A DNA stretch of 64,000 nt, from NCBI RefSeq assembly GCF_030143255.1, contig NZ_JARJNR010000007.1, positions 186,001 to 250,000 of the forward strand. Reading direction: 5' to 3'. Both the position numbers and the translations under genes were made by a program. The notes below the pieces were generated by a model that saw only the letters and a program-made list of their open reading frames with translations, was not told where the DNA came from and did not search any database. This DNA comes from Frigidibacter sp. SD6-1. GTDB lineage: Bacteria; Pseudomonadota; Alphaproteobacteria; Rhodobacterales; Rhodobacteraceae. Below, piece after piece: positions 1 to 9,974 of this stretch (the stretch's first letter is position 1; every line of letters begins with the position of its first letter).

Positions 1-1324
1 CGCCGATGATCCAATCCTTGCCGTATCGCGTCTGTTTCCACAGCTTGTCCGGCGCGACCCCTTCGGACACCGCCGACATCGGCAGATCATGCTTCACCCC
101 GATCCCCAGCCGCCGCGCCATCTCGGCGATCCTGTCGATGCCGACGCGCTGGGCGATCTCGTAGTAATAGACGTCGCAGGACTGTTCGAGACTGCGCTCC
201 ATATCCACATGCCCATGCCCGCCGCGCCGCCAGCAATGGAACTTGCGGTCGCCGAGCTGGGTGAAACCGGGGCAATAGACCGTCTCGCCCGGGCTGACCA
301 CGCCCGCCTCGAGCGCGGCAAGCGCCGTGACCATCTTGAAGGTCGATCCGGGCGGATAGGCGCCCTGAACCGTCTTGTCGGCCAGCGGCCGGTGATCGTT
401 TTCGGTCAGAAGCGCATAGTCCGCGCTTGATATACCGCGCACGAAAAGGTTCGGATCGAAGGTGGGCGCAGAGCCAATGGCAAGGATGTCGCCAGCCTCA
501 AGGTCAATCGCGACCGCTGCGGCACTTTCGGCCCCGAGCCGCGCGATGAGGAAATTCTGCAGCCGTGCATCGAGCGTCAGCACGACATTGGCGCCCGCAT
601 CGCCTTCGCGCCGGTCGATCTCGCGCATCTCGCGGCCGCGGACGTTCACTTCCACCCGCTTGACGCCCGCGCTGCCGCGCAGCACCTCCTCAAGCTTTGC
701 CTCGATGCCAAGCTTGCCGATCTGGAATTTCGGGATCTGCAGGATCGGATCGGGGTTTTCCATCTTCGACAGATCATAATCGCTGACCGGCCCGACATAG
801 CCCAGCACATGGGCGAAATCGCCCCGGTGCGGATAGATGCGCGACAGGCCGACCTCGGTCGAGACGCCGGGCAGCGCGGGCGCATTGACGGCGACGCGCG
901 AGAACTCCTCCCAGGTCAGCCGGTCGGCGATGGTGATCGGCAAGGTCGGGCTGCGTTTCTCGATCTCGGCGATCAGCTTGGCGATATCCTCGTCCGACAG
1001 CGCGATGAGCCGCGACAGGTCGGCCAGGGCACCCGGCACATCCTCGGTATCCTCGCGGATGATGGTGATGCGGTAATTCTGCTCGTTCCCGGCCAGAAGC
1101 ACGCCCTTGCGATCCTGAATGAGGCCGCGTGCGGGCGGGATCAGCCGGATCTTGATGCGGTTCTCGTCGGCCAGAAGCTGAAACTCGCCCGCCTGCTCGA
1201 TCTGCAGCTGCCGCATCCGCCAGGCCAGCGCACCGATGAAGGCACCTTGCAGCGATCCAAGCAGGAAACCGCGCCGCGTCATCTGCCGCGAGGCTTCGAC
1301 GACAAGGTGCTGGGCCCGCCTCAT
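1..1324 (-). CDS. mrdA: Penicillin-binding protein 2 (partial; C-terminus beyond window)
   Basis: Peptidoglycan D,D-transpeptidase for side-wall elongation, partner of RodA in the rod complex. The frame is open from an ATG at 1324 to the left edge, so 441 residues are visible and the C-terminal part with the KTG motif is missing. A membrane anchor lies at about residues 17-37, followed by the dimerisation domain. The catalytic SxxK motif reads STFK with Ser at about residue 327, and the second motif reads SCD at about 382. The start overlaps the mreD stop as ATGA, which implies translational coupling. It is the fourth gene of mreB-mreC-mreD-mrdA; rodA would be expected next, outside the window. 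Confidence 0.93.
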   Translation of the reverse strand, partial: MRRAQHLVVEASRQMTRRGFLLGSLQGAFIGALAWRMRQLQIEQAGEFQLLADENRIKIRLIPPARGLIQDRKGVLLAGNEQNYRITIIREDTEDVPGALADLSRLIALSDEDIAKLIAEIEKRSPTLPITIADRLTWEEFSRVAVNAPALPGVSTEVGLSRIYPHRGDFAHVLGYVGPVSDYDLSKMENPDPILQIPKFQIGKLGIEAKLEEVLRGSAGVKRVEVNVRGREMREIDRREGDAGANVVLTLDARLQNFLIARLGAESAAAVAIDLEAGDILAIGSAPTFDPNLFVRGISSADYALLTENDHRPLADKTVQGAYPPGSTFKMVTALAALEAGVVSPGETVYCPGFTQLGDRKFHCWRRGGHGHVDMERSLEQSCDVYYYEIAQRVGIDRIAEMARRLGIGVKHDLPMSAVSEGVAPDKLWKQTRYGKDWIIG

Positions 1325-1917
1325 ATCCGGTTCCCCCAGCTATCCACTTCGCCCGGCGCGGCGCGGTGCAGGCCGAAGGTCAGCTGCATCAATCCGGCGA
1401 GCAGCGAATAAAGCAGGATCGTTGCGCCCATGTGAACGAGGACCGGGCCAAACCCGACCTGCGGCACCATGAAGATCGTCAGCACCAACCGATTGGCCAG
1501 CACCATTGCGGCGATCACCGCCCCCGCCATCAGCCATTCACCGACGAAGGGCAGATCGCGACTGCGCGCCTCGCGCGATCGCAGGAATTCGGTGCCGACG
1601 ACGACGATCAGGGTCCAGAGGCCCGGTGGCCGCCCCGACAGAAGATCGTCCAGAAGGAAGGCCGCGGCAATCAGCGGCGCGGGCACGAAATCGGGCCGCC
1701 GCTGCACCCAGACAAGTGTCAACGCCAGCAGCATGTCGGTGCCCGGCCAGTCGTGCGGGTAAAGCCAGCCGGGCATGACGTCGACGATTCGCTGCGGCAG
1801 TGGCCAATCCTGCGGCAGGGCCGACAGGGGCAGAAGCCGGAAGAACAGGATCAACACCGCGAGCGCGAGGAAAAGCGCCCGGAACCCCCAGAGCTTTGCC
1901 GTGCGCGGATCAACCAT
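1321..1917 (-). CDS. mreD: Rod shape-determining protein MreD
   Basis: Small inner-membrane protein (198 aa) of the elongasome that links MreC to the PBP2/RodA machinery. The sequence is very hydrophobic, with about five membrane segments (first at about residues 12-32, then a cluster between 60 and 180) and a short charged C-terminus. The family diverges fast, so the call rests mostly on position: it overlaps mreC by 8 nt upstream and mrdA by 4 nt downstream. This is the standard mreC-mreD-mrdA arrangement, and co-transcription from the mreB promoter is likely. Confidence 0.88.
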   Translation of the reverse strand: MVDPRTAKLWGFRALFLALAVLILFFRLLPLSALPQDWPLPQRIVDVMPGWLYPHDWPGTDMLLALTLVWVQRRPDFVPAPLIAAAFLLDDLLSGRPPGLWTLIVVVGTEFLRSREARSRDLPFVGEWLMAGAVIAAMVLANRLVLTIFMVPQVGFGPVLVHMGATILLYSLLAGLMQLTFGLHRAAPGEVDSWGNRI

Positions 1918-2845
1918 CGCCCGCCTCCCCCGCGGCGGGCGTCAGCGCCGCCGGATCGGGAAAGGACAGCGACGGCGCGACCGGCGCGGGCGGCGGGATC
2001 AGGACGCCCGCCTCGTTGATCTGCTCGGCCGGATGGCTGCGCAGCACACGCACGAAATCCAGCCGGTCGTAATCGGCCGCCAGCCGCACCCGGAACCGGT
2101 TGTCGGTGGTCTTGACCACCGTGCCCACAAGGATGCCCGCCGGAAAGACCCCGCCGTCGCCCGACGAAATCACCCGGTCGTCGGGCCGCACCTGTTCCGG
2201 CGCCTCGATGAAATCCAATGGCGGTGCCGCTGAATTGTCTCCCACCAGCATCGCCTTCTGGCCCGAGGGCTGGATGGTCACCGGAATGCGGCTGGAGGCA
2301 TCGGTCAAGAGAAGCAGGCGCGACGTATTTTCCGCGACACCGGAAATCCGCCCCACCAGACCCAGCCCGTCCATCGCCGCCCAGCCGTCGACGATCCCGT
2401 CGCGGGCGCCGACGTTCAGAAGCACCGACTGGCGGAAGGGCGACCCGCTGTCGGCCATCACCACGCCCGACACCGAGGTGAGTTTCGGATCGAGCCGCAC
2501 CTGGTTCTGCGCCAGGAGCTTGGCGTTCTGCTGCTCCAGCTGAACCGCCGCCTCCTTCCAGGCGCGCATCTGCTGCAATTCGCGCCTCAGCTCCTGGTTC
2601 TGCTCGTAGATGCGGGCGTAGGACTGGAAACTGTCGATCATGCCCGCGACTTTCGTCACCGGCGCCATTGCCCAGTCCATCGACGGCACGATACGGTCGA
2701 TCAGCGCATTGCGCATCCGTTCGACCCGCGGGCTGTCGATCCGCCACAGAAGGAACGTCGCGCCAAGCACGAGGACAAGAATCGCGATCATCACCCGCCG
2801 GACCGGGCCGCGATAGTCCAGATCGCTCATGCGTTCTCTTGCCAC
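1910..2845 (-). CDS. mreC: Rod shape-determining protein MreC
   Basis: Bitopic periplasmic scaffold (311 aa) that joins cytoplasmic MreB to PBP2. A single membrane helix at about residues 15-35 is followed by a coiled-coil stretch rich in Gln, Glu and Leu (about 60-115) and the beta-rich periplasmic domain (about 120-275). The last 35 residues are Pro/Ala-rich, a tail often seen in alphaproteobacterial MreC. It starts 38 nt after the mreB stop and its stop overlaps mreD. Confidence 0.92.
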   Translation of the reverse strand: MARERMSDLDYRGPVRRVMIAILVLVLGATFLLWRIDSPRVERMRNALIDRIVPSMDWAMAPVTKVAGMIDSFQSYARIYEQNQELRRELQQMRAWKEAAVQLEQQNAKLLAQNQVRLDPKLTSVSGVVMADSGSPFRQSVLLNVGARDGIVDGWAAMDGLGLVGRISGVAENTSRLLLLTDASSRIPVTIQPSGQKAMLVGDNSAAPPLDFIEAPEQVRPDDRVISSGDGGVFPAGILVGTVVKTTDNRFRVRLAADYDRLDFVRVLRSHPAEQINEAGVLIPPPAPVAPSLSFPDPAALTPAAGEAGDG

Positions 2846-2883
2846 GGTCGGCCCCTCAGGCGGCTGTCAGCGGGCGCGGAGTA

Positions 2884-4168
<1,285 letters not shown>

Positions 4169-4927
4169 ATGAACGGATTTCGGGACAGGATCGCCATCGT
4201 CACCGGCGCGGGCAGCGAAGAGGGGATCGGTTTCGCGGTGGCGCGCGCGCTGGCCGAAGCGGGCGCAAGGGTCGCTGTCACAGCGACCACGGAAAGGATC
4301 TTCGACCGCGCGGCCGAACTTGGCCCCGGTCACGCGGGCTTCATTGCCGACCTGACCGATGCCGGAGCCGCGAACCGCCTCGTGGCCGAGGTCACCGAAA
4401 GGCTCGGCCCGCCCGCGATCCTCGTCAACAATGCGGGCATGGTCCAGACCGGCCGCACCCACCGGCTGCGGCGGATCGAGGCGACCGGCGATGAGGATTG
4501 GCGCCGCGATCTCGACCTCAATGTCACGACCGCCTTCCACATGATCCGCGCCACCCTGCCAGCCATGCAGGCGGCGGGCTATGGCCGTATCGTGAATGTC
4601 GCCTCGGTCACGGGTCCGGTTGTCGCCATCGAAAAGGCGGCGGGCTACGGCGCCGCCAAGGCCGCGATGTGCGGCCTGACGCGCGGCGTCGCGCTGGAAA
4701 ACGCCCGGCACCGCATCACCTGCAATGCGGTGCTGCCGGGCTGGATCGCCACCGGATCGTCCAGCAAGGCCGAGATCGCGGCGGGCAGGCGCAGCCCGAC
4801 CGGCCGCCCCGGCACCCCGGGCGAGGTCGCCGCCTGCTGCCTCTTCCTCGCCAGCGCCGGGGCGTCTTACGTCAATGGCGCGATGCTGGTGGTCGACGGC
4901 GCCAATTCGATCGTCGAGATGAAGTGA
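4169..4927 (+). CDS. Short-chain dehydrogenase/reductase (SDR) family oxidoreductase
   Basis: Classical NAD(P)-dependent SDR of 252 aa. The cofactor motif TGxxxGxG appears as TGAGSEEGIG near residue 11. NNAG lies near residue 89, the catalytic Ser in the VNVASVTG region near 149, and the YxxxK pair as YGAAK near 163. I chose the ATG at 4169 over an in-frame upstream start at 3992 because the extra 59 residues are basic and unlike SDRs, and GGAGGCAGG precedes 4169. The substrate cannot be told. The AVLPGWIATG loop and C-terminal VDGANSI are typical of FabG-like enzymes. It stands alone, divergent from mreB. Confidence 0.85.
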   Translation: MNGFRDRIAIVTGAGSEEGIGFAVARALAEAGARVAVTATTERIFDRAAELGPGHAGFIADLTDAGAANRLVAEVTERLGPPAILVNNAGMVQTGRTHRLRRIEATGDEDWRRDLDLNVTTAFHMIRATLPAMQAAGYGRIVNVASVTGPVVAIEKAAGYGAAKAAMCGLTRGVALENARHRITCNAVLPGWIATGSSSKAEIAAGRRSPTGRPGTPGEVAACCLFLASAGASYVNGAMLVVDGANSIVEMK

Positions 4928-4986
4928 GGGCGCCCAAGAATTTTCCAAAATTCTTGGCAAAATCCTTCACGAAGGATTTTGCGCCC
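4928..4986. terminator. Compound palindrome: two hairpins inside an outer stem
   Basis: Directly after the SDR stop. Hairpin 1 has perfect 11-nt arms (4934-4944 and 4947-4957), hairpin 2 has perfect 11-nt arms (4958-4968 and 4971-4981), and GGGCGC at 4928-4933 can pair with GCGCCC at 4981-4986 to close a three-way junction. Both inner stems are AT-rich with 2-nt spacers. It separates convergent genes, so bidirectional termination is the simplest role. Confidence 0.6.
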
Positions 4987-4998
4987 CGCCGCCCTGCC

Positions 4999-5238
4999 TC
5001 AGGACCCGAAATAGCGCTGCCAGAGCCAGATGAGCAGCATGGCGCCGAGGATCGCGCCGACGAAGCCCGCCGCCCATCCGGCGATGACGGCAAGGAACCG
5101 GATCAAGAGGCCGCCCGCCAGCGCGCCGAGGATGCCGATGGCGATGGTCGTGCCAACGTCGGCCTCGACCTTCATCAGCCGGGTGGCGATGAACCCTGCG
5201 GCGGTGCCGACGATCAGCATGGCAAGGATGGGCATCAT
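4999..5238 (-). CDS. GlsB/YeaQ/YmgE-family stress-response membrane protein
   Basis: Small inner-membrane protein (79 aa) with three hydrophobic Gly/Ala-rich helices and family-like GxxAGFIATRLM and GILGALAGGLL segments. These proteins are usually associated with stationary-phase or general stress; their molecular role is not settled. I chose the ATG at 5238 because AGGAGGAG sits just upstream and the longer frame to 5496 adds an Arg/Ala-rich stretch antisense to fmt. The downstream side is the palindrome at 4928-4986. Confidence 0.8.
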   Translation of the reverse strand: MMPILAMLIVGTAAGFIATRLMKVEADVGTTIAIGILGALAGGLLIRFLAVIAGWAAGFVGAILGAMLLIWLWQRYFGS

Positions 5239-5291
5239 GGCGTTGGCTCCTCCTGGCCGGAATATGGGAACGGTGCGCGCGGTTGTGAAGG

Positions 5292-6188
5292 TCAGCCGAT
5301 CCGCTCGGGCAGCACCAGACCGCGCAACAGTTCGTCCGCCGCCATCGGGCGCTTGCCCTCCCTTTGCGCCAGCGTGACCTCGACCGCGCCCTCGGCGCAG
5401 GCAATGGTCAGGCCGCGCAGCACCGCGCCGGGGGCGCCCGCGCCACTCGCAAGGCGCGAACGCAAAAGCTTCACCCGCTCGCCCGCCACATCGCACCAGG
5501 CGCCGGGGAAGGGCGACAGGCCGCGGATCTGGCGGTCCACCTCCGCCGCAGGCCGGGTCCAGTCGATGCGCGCCTCGGCCTTGTCGATCTTGCGGGCGTA
5601 GGTGACGCCTTCCTCGGGCTGTGCTTCGGGGCTCAGACCGTCGAGCCTATCGAGCGTCTCGACGATCATCGCCGCGCCCATCTCCGCGAGCCGGTCATGC
5701 AGGTCGCCGGTCGTTTCGTCCGCCCCGATCGGGGTCGCGCGACGCAAGAGAACCGGCCCGGTGTCGAGCCCTTCCTCCATCTGCATGATGCAGATGCCGG
5801 TCTCGGGGTCGCCCGCCATCACCGCCCGGTGGATCGGCGCCGCGCCGCGCCAGCGCGGCAGGAGAGAGGCATGGATGTTCAGGCATCCCTTGCGCGGCGC
5901 CTCGAGCACCGCTTTCGGCAACAGAAGGCCATAGGCCACGACAACGGCGACATCGGCCTGAAGGGCGGCAAGCGCCGCGATGTCGGCCGGATCGCGGAAG
6001 TTGACCGGGTGGCGTACGGCAAGGCCAAGCTCCTCGGCGGCCTGATGGACCGCAGATGGCCTGTCCTTCTTGCCGCGTCCGGCGGGACGGGGCGGCTGGC
6101 TGTAGACCGCGGCGATCTCGTGCCGGGCAGCGAGCGCGCGCAGCGCCGGCACCGAGAAATCCGGCGTGCCCATGAAGATCAGCCGCAT
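5292..6188 (-). CDS. fmt: Methionyl-tRNA formyltransferase
   Basis: Transfers the formyl group from 10-formyl-THF to initiator Met-tRNA. The 298-aa protein has an N-terminal formyltransferase domain (about 1-190) starting [14 protein letters not shown], the signature [15 protein letters not shown] near residues 108-122, and a C-terminal OB-like tRNA-binding domain. It is the third gene of a minus-strand set with the two deformylase genes upstream, so formylation and deformylation are encoded together. A C-rich inverted-repeat block (6214-6338) separates it from the def-like gene. Confidence 0.96.
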   Translation of the reverse strand: MRLIFMGTPDFSVPALRALAARHEIAAVYSQPPRPAGRGKKDRPSAVHQAAEELGLAVRHPVNFRDPADIAALAALQADVAVVVAYGLLLPKAVLEAPRKGCLNIHASLLPRWRGAAPIHRAVMAGDPETGICIMQMEEGLDTGPVLLRRATPIGADETTGDLHDRLAEMGAAMIVETLDRLDGLSPEAQPEEGVTYARKIDKAEARIDWTRPAAEVDRQIRGLSPFPGAWCDVAGERVKLLRSRLASGAGAPGAVLRGLTIACAEGAVEVTLAQREGKRPMAADELLRGLVLPERIG

Positions 6189-6213
6189 GGCGATACTGCT
6201 CCGTCGGGAACCT

Positions 6214-6338
6214 GCCCCCCCTCCCCATCCCTCCCCCGCAAGGGGGGAGGGAGGCGCGGGGCCGGCACTGTGGCACAGGTCCCGATCGCCCTGTCGGCTC
6301 CCCTCCCCCTTGTGGGGAGGGGATGGGGGTGGGGGGGC
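6214..6338. repeat. Paired C-rich/G-rich hairpin repeats in inverted orientation
   Basis: Two related units lie head to head between the def-like gene and fmt. Unit 1 (about 6214-6252) and unit 2 (about 6298-6338) each form a hairpin of a CCCTCCCC-type arm and a GGGGAGGG-type arm, and the flanking CCCCATCCC and GGGATGGGGG blocks make the two units inverted copies. The role is unknown; it could terminate or attenuate transcription into fmt. Confidence 0.6.
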
Positions 6339-6360
6339 GTCACGCGGCTGCGCAAGAAAC

Positions 6361-6864
6361 TCATCCCTGCCGCCTCAGCTTGTCGGCCTTGGCGACCAGC
6401 ATCTTCTTTCTCAGCGGCGAGAGGTGGTCGATGTACATCTTGCCGTTCAGATGGTCGATCTGATGCTGAACGCTCGTGGCCCAGAGCCCGACGAAATCGC
6501 GGTCCTCGATCTCGCCCGCCTCGTTCAGGAACCGCACCGTCACTGCGCGCGGCCGGTCGATATGGGCGGAAACGCCGGGCAGGTTGGGGCTCGCTTCCTC
6601 GTGCTTCCTCAGCTGGATCGAGGCATGCAGCACTTCGGGATTGGCCATCCTGACCGCCTGACCGCGCTTTTCCGACGCGTCGACGACCGCGAGCCGCAGC
6701 ATGATGCCGATCTGCGGCGCGGCGAGGCCGACGCCCGGCATTGCCTCCATCGTCTCGACCATGTCGTCCCAGATCATGCGGACGGTTTCGGTGATGGCGC
6801 CGACCGGTTCGGCCGGGGTGCGCAGCCGTTTGTCGCCATAGGGCACGAAAGGGCGGACCGCCAT
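6361..6864 (-). CDS. Peptide deformylase-like protein lacking catalytic residues
   Basis: The 167-aa protein has the deformylase fold but not its active site. Motif 1 is intact (GVGLAAPQ, about residues 44-51). Motif 2, normally EGCLS with a metal-binding Cys, reads EASPN, placing Ser92 at the Cys position. Motif 3, normally HExDH, reads HQIDH at 134-138, so the catalytic Glu is Gln. Deformylase activity is therefore unlikely; a structural or ribosome-binding role is possible. It lies 12 nt downstream of the intact def gene and upstream of fmt, which suggests descent from a duplication. The frame is intact, so it appears to be under selection. Confidence 0.85.
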   Translation of the reverse strand: MAVRPFVPYGDKRLRTPAEPVGAITETVRMIWDDMVETMEAMPGVGLAAPQIGIMLRLAVVDASEKRGQAVRMANPEVLHASIQLRKHEEASPNLPGVSAHIDRPRAVTVRFLNEAGEIEDRDFVGLWATSVQHQIDHLNGKMYIDHLSPLRKKMLVAKADKLRRQG

Positions 6865-6876
6865 CAGCCGCGCACC

Positions 6877-7398
6877 CTAACCACGCGCCCGGTCGCGTTT
6901 CAGCTTTTCCATCTTGCGGGTGATGAGCTGGCGCTTGAGCGGCGAGAGATAATCGATGAAGAGCTTGCCATCGAGATGGTCGATCTCGTGTTGGGCACAG
7001 GTCGCCCAGAGGCCGGTGAAATGCTCTTCCTGTTCCTTGCCATCAAGCCCTGTCCAGCGCACGCGCACCTCCGCCGGACGCGTCACCTCGGCATATTGTT
7101 CGGGGATCGACAGGCAGCCTTCCTCGTAGACGTTCGTCTCGGCCGAAGTCCAGGTGACGGCGGGATTGATCAGCACCATCGGGCGCGGCGCGGCCTCGGG
7201 GTCCTTCACGCAATCCATCACGAACATGCGCGCCAGAAGCCCGACCTGCGGCGCGGCAAGGCCCACGCCGGGGGCGTCATACATTGTTTCCAGCATGTCC
7301 TCGGCCGCCTGCATCAGATCGTCCGTGATCTCGGTCACGGGCGGGCAAGCCTTCTTCAGGCGAGGATCGGGGTGGATGAGGATCGGGCGCAGGGTCAT
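6877..7398 (-). CDS. def: Peptide deformylase
   Basis: Metal-dependent removal of the N-formyl group from nascent proteins. The 173-aa protein carries all three motifs: GVGLAAPQ at 44-51, EGCLS at 93-97 with metal-ligand Cys95, and HEIDH at 137-141 with catalytic Glu138. I chose the ATG at 7398 because it gives the family start MTLRPILIHPDPRL; the frame runs on to 7632 but that extension is not deformylase-like. It is the first gene of the minus-strand def - def-like - fmt set. Confidence 0.95.
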   Translation of the reverse strand: MTLRPILIHPDPRLKKACPPVTEITDDLMQAAEDMLETMYDAPGVGLAAPQVGLLARMFVMDCVKDPEAAPRPMVLINPAVTWTSAETNVYEEGCLSIPEQYAEVTRPAEVRVRWTGLDGKEQEEHFTGLWATCAQHEIDHLDGKLFIDYLSPLKRQLITRKMEKLKRDRARG

Positions 7399-7576
7399 GG
7401 CCCGGGATTTAGGCCAGAGCGTCCGTTTGCGCAATGGCGCGCCGCGCGGTCGGACCAGGGATTGTCGCCAATACAATATTCCCCGGACTTCGCCGTTCTC
7501 AGGCGCGGGCTTTTCGGCTAAGGCGGGACAAACCCGTGCGGGACAGGCACCCCGCGCCCGAAAGACCGGAGAGACC

Positions 7577-8749
7577 ATGGATTTCGACCGTATCATCGAC
7601 CGCCGCGGCACCCATTCGGTGAAATGGGACATGATGCAGGCCGCCTATGGCGTCAGCCCCGAGGACGGGATCGCCATGTGGGTGGCCGACATGGATTTCG
7701 CCCCGCCAGCCTCGGTCCAGCGCGCGGTCGAGGCGATGGCAGCGCACGGGGTTTACGGCTATTTCGGCGATGACCGCGCCTATCTGGACGCGATCGGCTG
7801 GTGGATGCGCGAACGCCACGGCTGGACGGTCGATCCGTCGTGGATCTTCACCACCCATGGCCTCGTGAACGGCACATCGATGTGCATCGACGCCTTCACC
7901 AAGCCCGGCGATGGCGTGGTGCTGACGACGCCGGTCTATCATGCCTTCGCCCGTGTCATCAAAGCCTCGGACCGACAGGTCGTCGAGTGCCGCCTGAAGA
8001 ACGGGGCCGGGCGCTACGAGATGGATTTCGACGCCTGGGATGCGCAGATGACCGGGCGCGAGACGATGTTCATCCTCTGCTCGCCCCACAATCCCGGCGG
8101 CCGGGTCTGGACAGAGGCGGAGTTGAAAGGCGTGGCCGACTTCTGCAGGCGGCATGACCTGATCCTCGTTTCCGACGAGATTCACCACGATCTGGTCTAT
8201 CCCGGCCGCAGGCATACGGTCATGGCCAAGGCCGCGCCGGAAATCATCGACCGGCTGGTGATGATGACGGCGACGACCAAGACCTTCAACATCGCGGGCT
8301 GCCATTCGGGCAATGTGATCATCCCCGACGAGGCGCTGAGGAAGGCCTTCGGCAAAAGGATGATGGCCATGGGCATCTCGCCCAATTCCTTCGGGATGAA
8401 TATGGCCGAAGCGGCCTACAGCCCCGGAGGCGCCGCCTGGGTCGATCAGCTGATGACCTATCTCGACGGCAACCGGAAGATCTTCGACGCGGGCATCGCC
8501 GCCATTCCGGGCCTTGCCTCGATGAGGCTTGAGGCCACCTATCTTGCCTGGGTGGATTGCAGCGGAACCGGCATGGGAGCAGAGGAGTTCACAGCGCGCG
8601 TCGAGAAGGACGCGCGGATCGCGGTGAACCACGGGGCCACCTTCGGGTCGGGCGGCGAAAGCTTCCTGCGCTTCAACATCGCCACGCCGCGCGCCCGGGT
8701 CGAGGAAGCGGTCGCGCGGCTGCAAACGGCCTTCGCCGATCTGCAGTGA
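7577..8749 (+). CDS. PLP-dependent C-S lyase, MalY/PatB family
   Basis: Fold-type I PLP enzyme (390 aa), usually a cystathionine beta-lyase or cysteine-S-conjugate lyase. Visible features are SPHNPGGRVW (near residue 173), SDEIHHDLVY (near 205, holding the Asp that pairs with the PLP nitrogen) and TKTFNIAGCHSG (near 235) with the Schiff-base Lys. I chose the ATG at 7577 because MDFDRIIDRRGTHSVKWD is the family start; the longer frame to 7154 is antisense to def. Its stop overlaps the GTG of the following L,D-transpeptidase gene. Confidence 0.88.
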   Translation: MDFDRIIDRRGTHSVKWDMMQAAYGVSPEDGIAMWVADMDFAPPASVQRAVEAMAAHGVYGYFGDDRAYLDAIGWWMRERHGWTVDPSWIFTTHGLVNGTSMCIDAFTKPGDGVVLTTPVYHAFARVIKASDRQVVECRLKNGAGRYEMDFDAWDAQMTGRETMFILCSPHNPGGRVWTEAELKGVADFCRRHDLILVSDEIHHDLVYPGRRHTVMAKAAPEIIDRLVMMTATTKTFNIAGCHSGNVIIPDEALRKAFGKRMMAMGISPNSFGMNMAEAAYSPGGAAWVDQLMTYLDGNRKIFDAGIAAIPGLASMRLEATYLAWVDCSGTGMGAEEFTARVEKDARIAVNHGATFGSGGESFLRFNIATPRARVEEAVARLQTAFADLQ

Positions 8750-9297
8750 GCGGCATCCGGCGCTTCGTCCGGCTCATGATCTGGCTCGCCGCCCTTCTGG
8801 CGGCGCTGGTCGCGCTCGGCCTCTGGTCGGGCGTCAGGCCGCCGCCCGTCCCGCCGGTCGAACGGGTGCCGTTGACCGGGCAGGTGGACCTGATCCTGGT
8901 GGAAAAGGCGGCACGGCGCCTGACGGTCTTTCGGGATGGCGAACGCTTGCGGACCTATCCGATCGCGCTCGGTTTCGCGCCGACGGGTGACAAGGTAAGG
9001 CAGGGCGACGGCAAGACCCCGGAAGGACGTTTCCGGATCGACCGGCGCAATGACAAAAGCCGCTTTCACCTATCGCTCGGCCTCGATTATCCGCAGGCCG
9101 AGGATCGCGCCCGCGCCGCGGCGGGCGGCTACGACCCGGGCGGCGATATCATGATCCACGGCCAGCCGAACGCCTTCTTCGGCAAGGCGACCCTGACCCG
9201 CGACTGGACGGCGGGCTGCATCGCGCTGGCCGATGCCGATATCGAGGAACTCTGGCGCATCACGCGGGTCGGAACCGAGGTCGAGGTCCGGCCCTGA
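8746..9297 (+). CDS. L,D-transpeptidase (YkuD) family protein
   Basis: Probable periplasmic L,D-transpeptidase that cross-links or attaches proteins to peptidoglycan. The 183-aa product has an N-terminal membrane or signal segment (about residues 10-30) and a YkuD domain (about 45-183) with HGQPN and TAGCIAL, holding the catalytic His and Cys. The GTG at 8746 overlaps the TGA of the upstream lyase gene as GTGA; the ATG at 8776 is an alternative start. Coupling to a C-S lyase has no obvious metabolic logic. Confidence 0.85.
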   Translation: MSGIRRFVRLMIWLAALLAALVALGLWSGVRPPPVPPVERVPLTGQVDLILVEKAARRLTVFRDGERLRTYPIALGFAPTGDKVRQGDGKTPEGRFRIDRRNDKSRFHLSLGLDYPQAEDRARAAAGGYDPGGDIMIHGQPNAFFGKATLTRDWTAGCIALADADIEELWRITRVGTEVEVRP

Positions 9298-9309
9298 CGG
9301 GCGCCGCCC

Positions 9310-9389
9310 GGCACCCTCCTTGAGCACTTCGTGCACGCGTCGGGGCCTCCCCGCGAGGAGTGCCCGCAGGGCTCGACGAGCCCCGCCGG
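9310..9389. repeat. Intergenic structured repeat, family A, copy 1
   Basis: Lies between convergent genes. It shares ordered blocks with 41385-41462: CCCTCC, a GCAC-TCGTGC palindrome, GCGAGGAGTGC (9353-9363) and CTCGACGAGCC (9372-9382). It is GC-rich with several short self-complementary parts, and its position suggests a terminator-like or REP-like element. Confidence 0.5.
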
Positions 9390-9740
9390 TCAGTGCCGGG
9401 TCAGATAGCCCATTGGCGCGTCATCCTCGCGCACATAGTCCAGCGCCGGACGGTCGCTGGCCGCCGTATGCCACTTCATCGTGCAGATCAGTTCGCCATC
9501 GACAATCTCGGACGCAATGATCAGGCATTGCCAGCGATGCCGCGCCCCGTCGTAGACATCGACGATGCCGCGCAGATGATCCACCTCCGCGGCATCGAGC
9601 GTGAACCCGTCCGGCAGCATCCTGAGAACCGGATAAGTCTCATCTCCCGCGGTGATCGTCATCCGCGTGCGCTTCTTCAGCGCCTGCTTGCGGGCGGCCT
9701 CCATCTCGGCCCTGATTTCACGCGACAGAAAATCCGACAT
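9390..9740 (-). CDS. Hypothetical protein, 116 aa
   Basis: Not recognised. I chose the ATG at 9740 because GGAGGGGAAG sits directly upstream and the protein then starts MSDFLSREIRAEMEAARKQA, a charged amphipathic helix. The rest is soluble alpha/beta with no signal peptide, membrane helix or metal motif; it ends in DAPMGYLTRH. It is convergent with the L,D-transpeptidase gene and divergent from the mltB-type gene, sharing the AT-rich region 9741-9974 with the latter. Confidence 0.7.
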   Translation of the reverse strand: MSDFLSREIRAEMEAARKQALKKRTRMTITAGDETYPVLRMLPDGFTLDAAEVDHLRGIVDVYDGARHRWQCLIIASEIVDGELICTMKWHTAASDRPALDYVREDDAPMGYLTRH

Positions 9741-9974
9741 CTTCCCCTCCGCACCTACACACGCAGGCAAGTCTGCGCCCGGGCGGCCTTCATCCCTAGT
9801 TAACTGGGAAATCTGTAAGCAATGTGAAGAGGATAGGGCACCTCATGCCGCATTGTTGAAGAATTGTGTAGAAATTGTCGCACTTTCGGCGCCGGTCGGG
9901 AGGACCGGCCTTCTGGTTGACGCGCGGGATAGTGCCGCTAGGCTGCGCCCGCCTGTTGACCGAAGGATCTATCC
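9741..9974. promoter_or_regulatory. AT-richer divergent promoter region
   Basis: Base composition drops here relative to the flanking genes (for example around 9795-9890), as expected for promoters of the divergent hypothetical and transglycosylase genes. No specific operator is recognisable. Confidence 0.35.
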
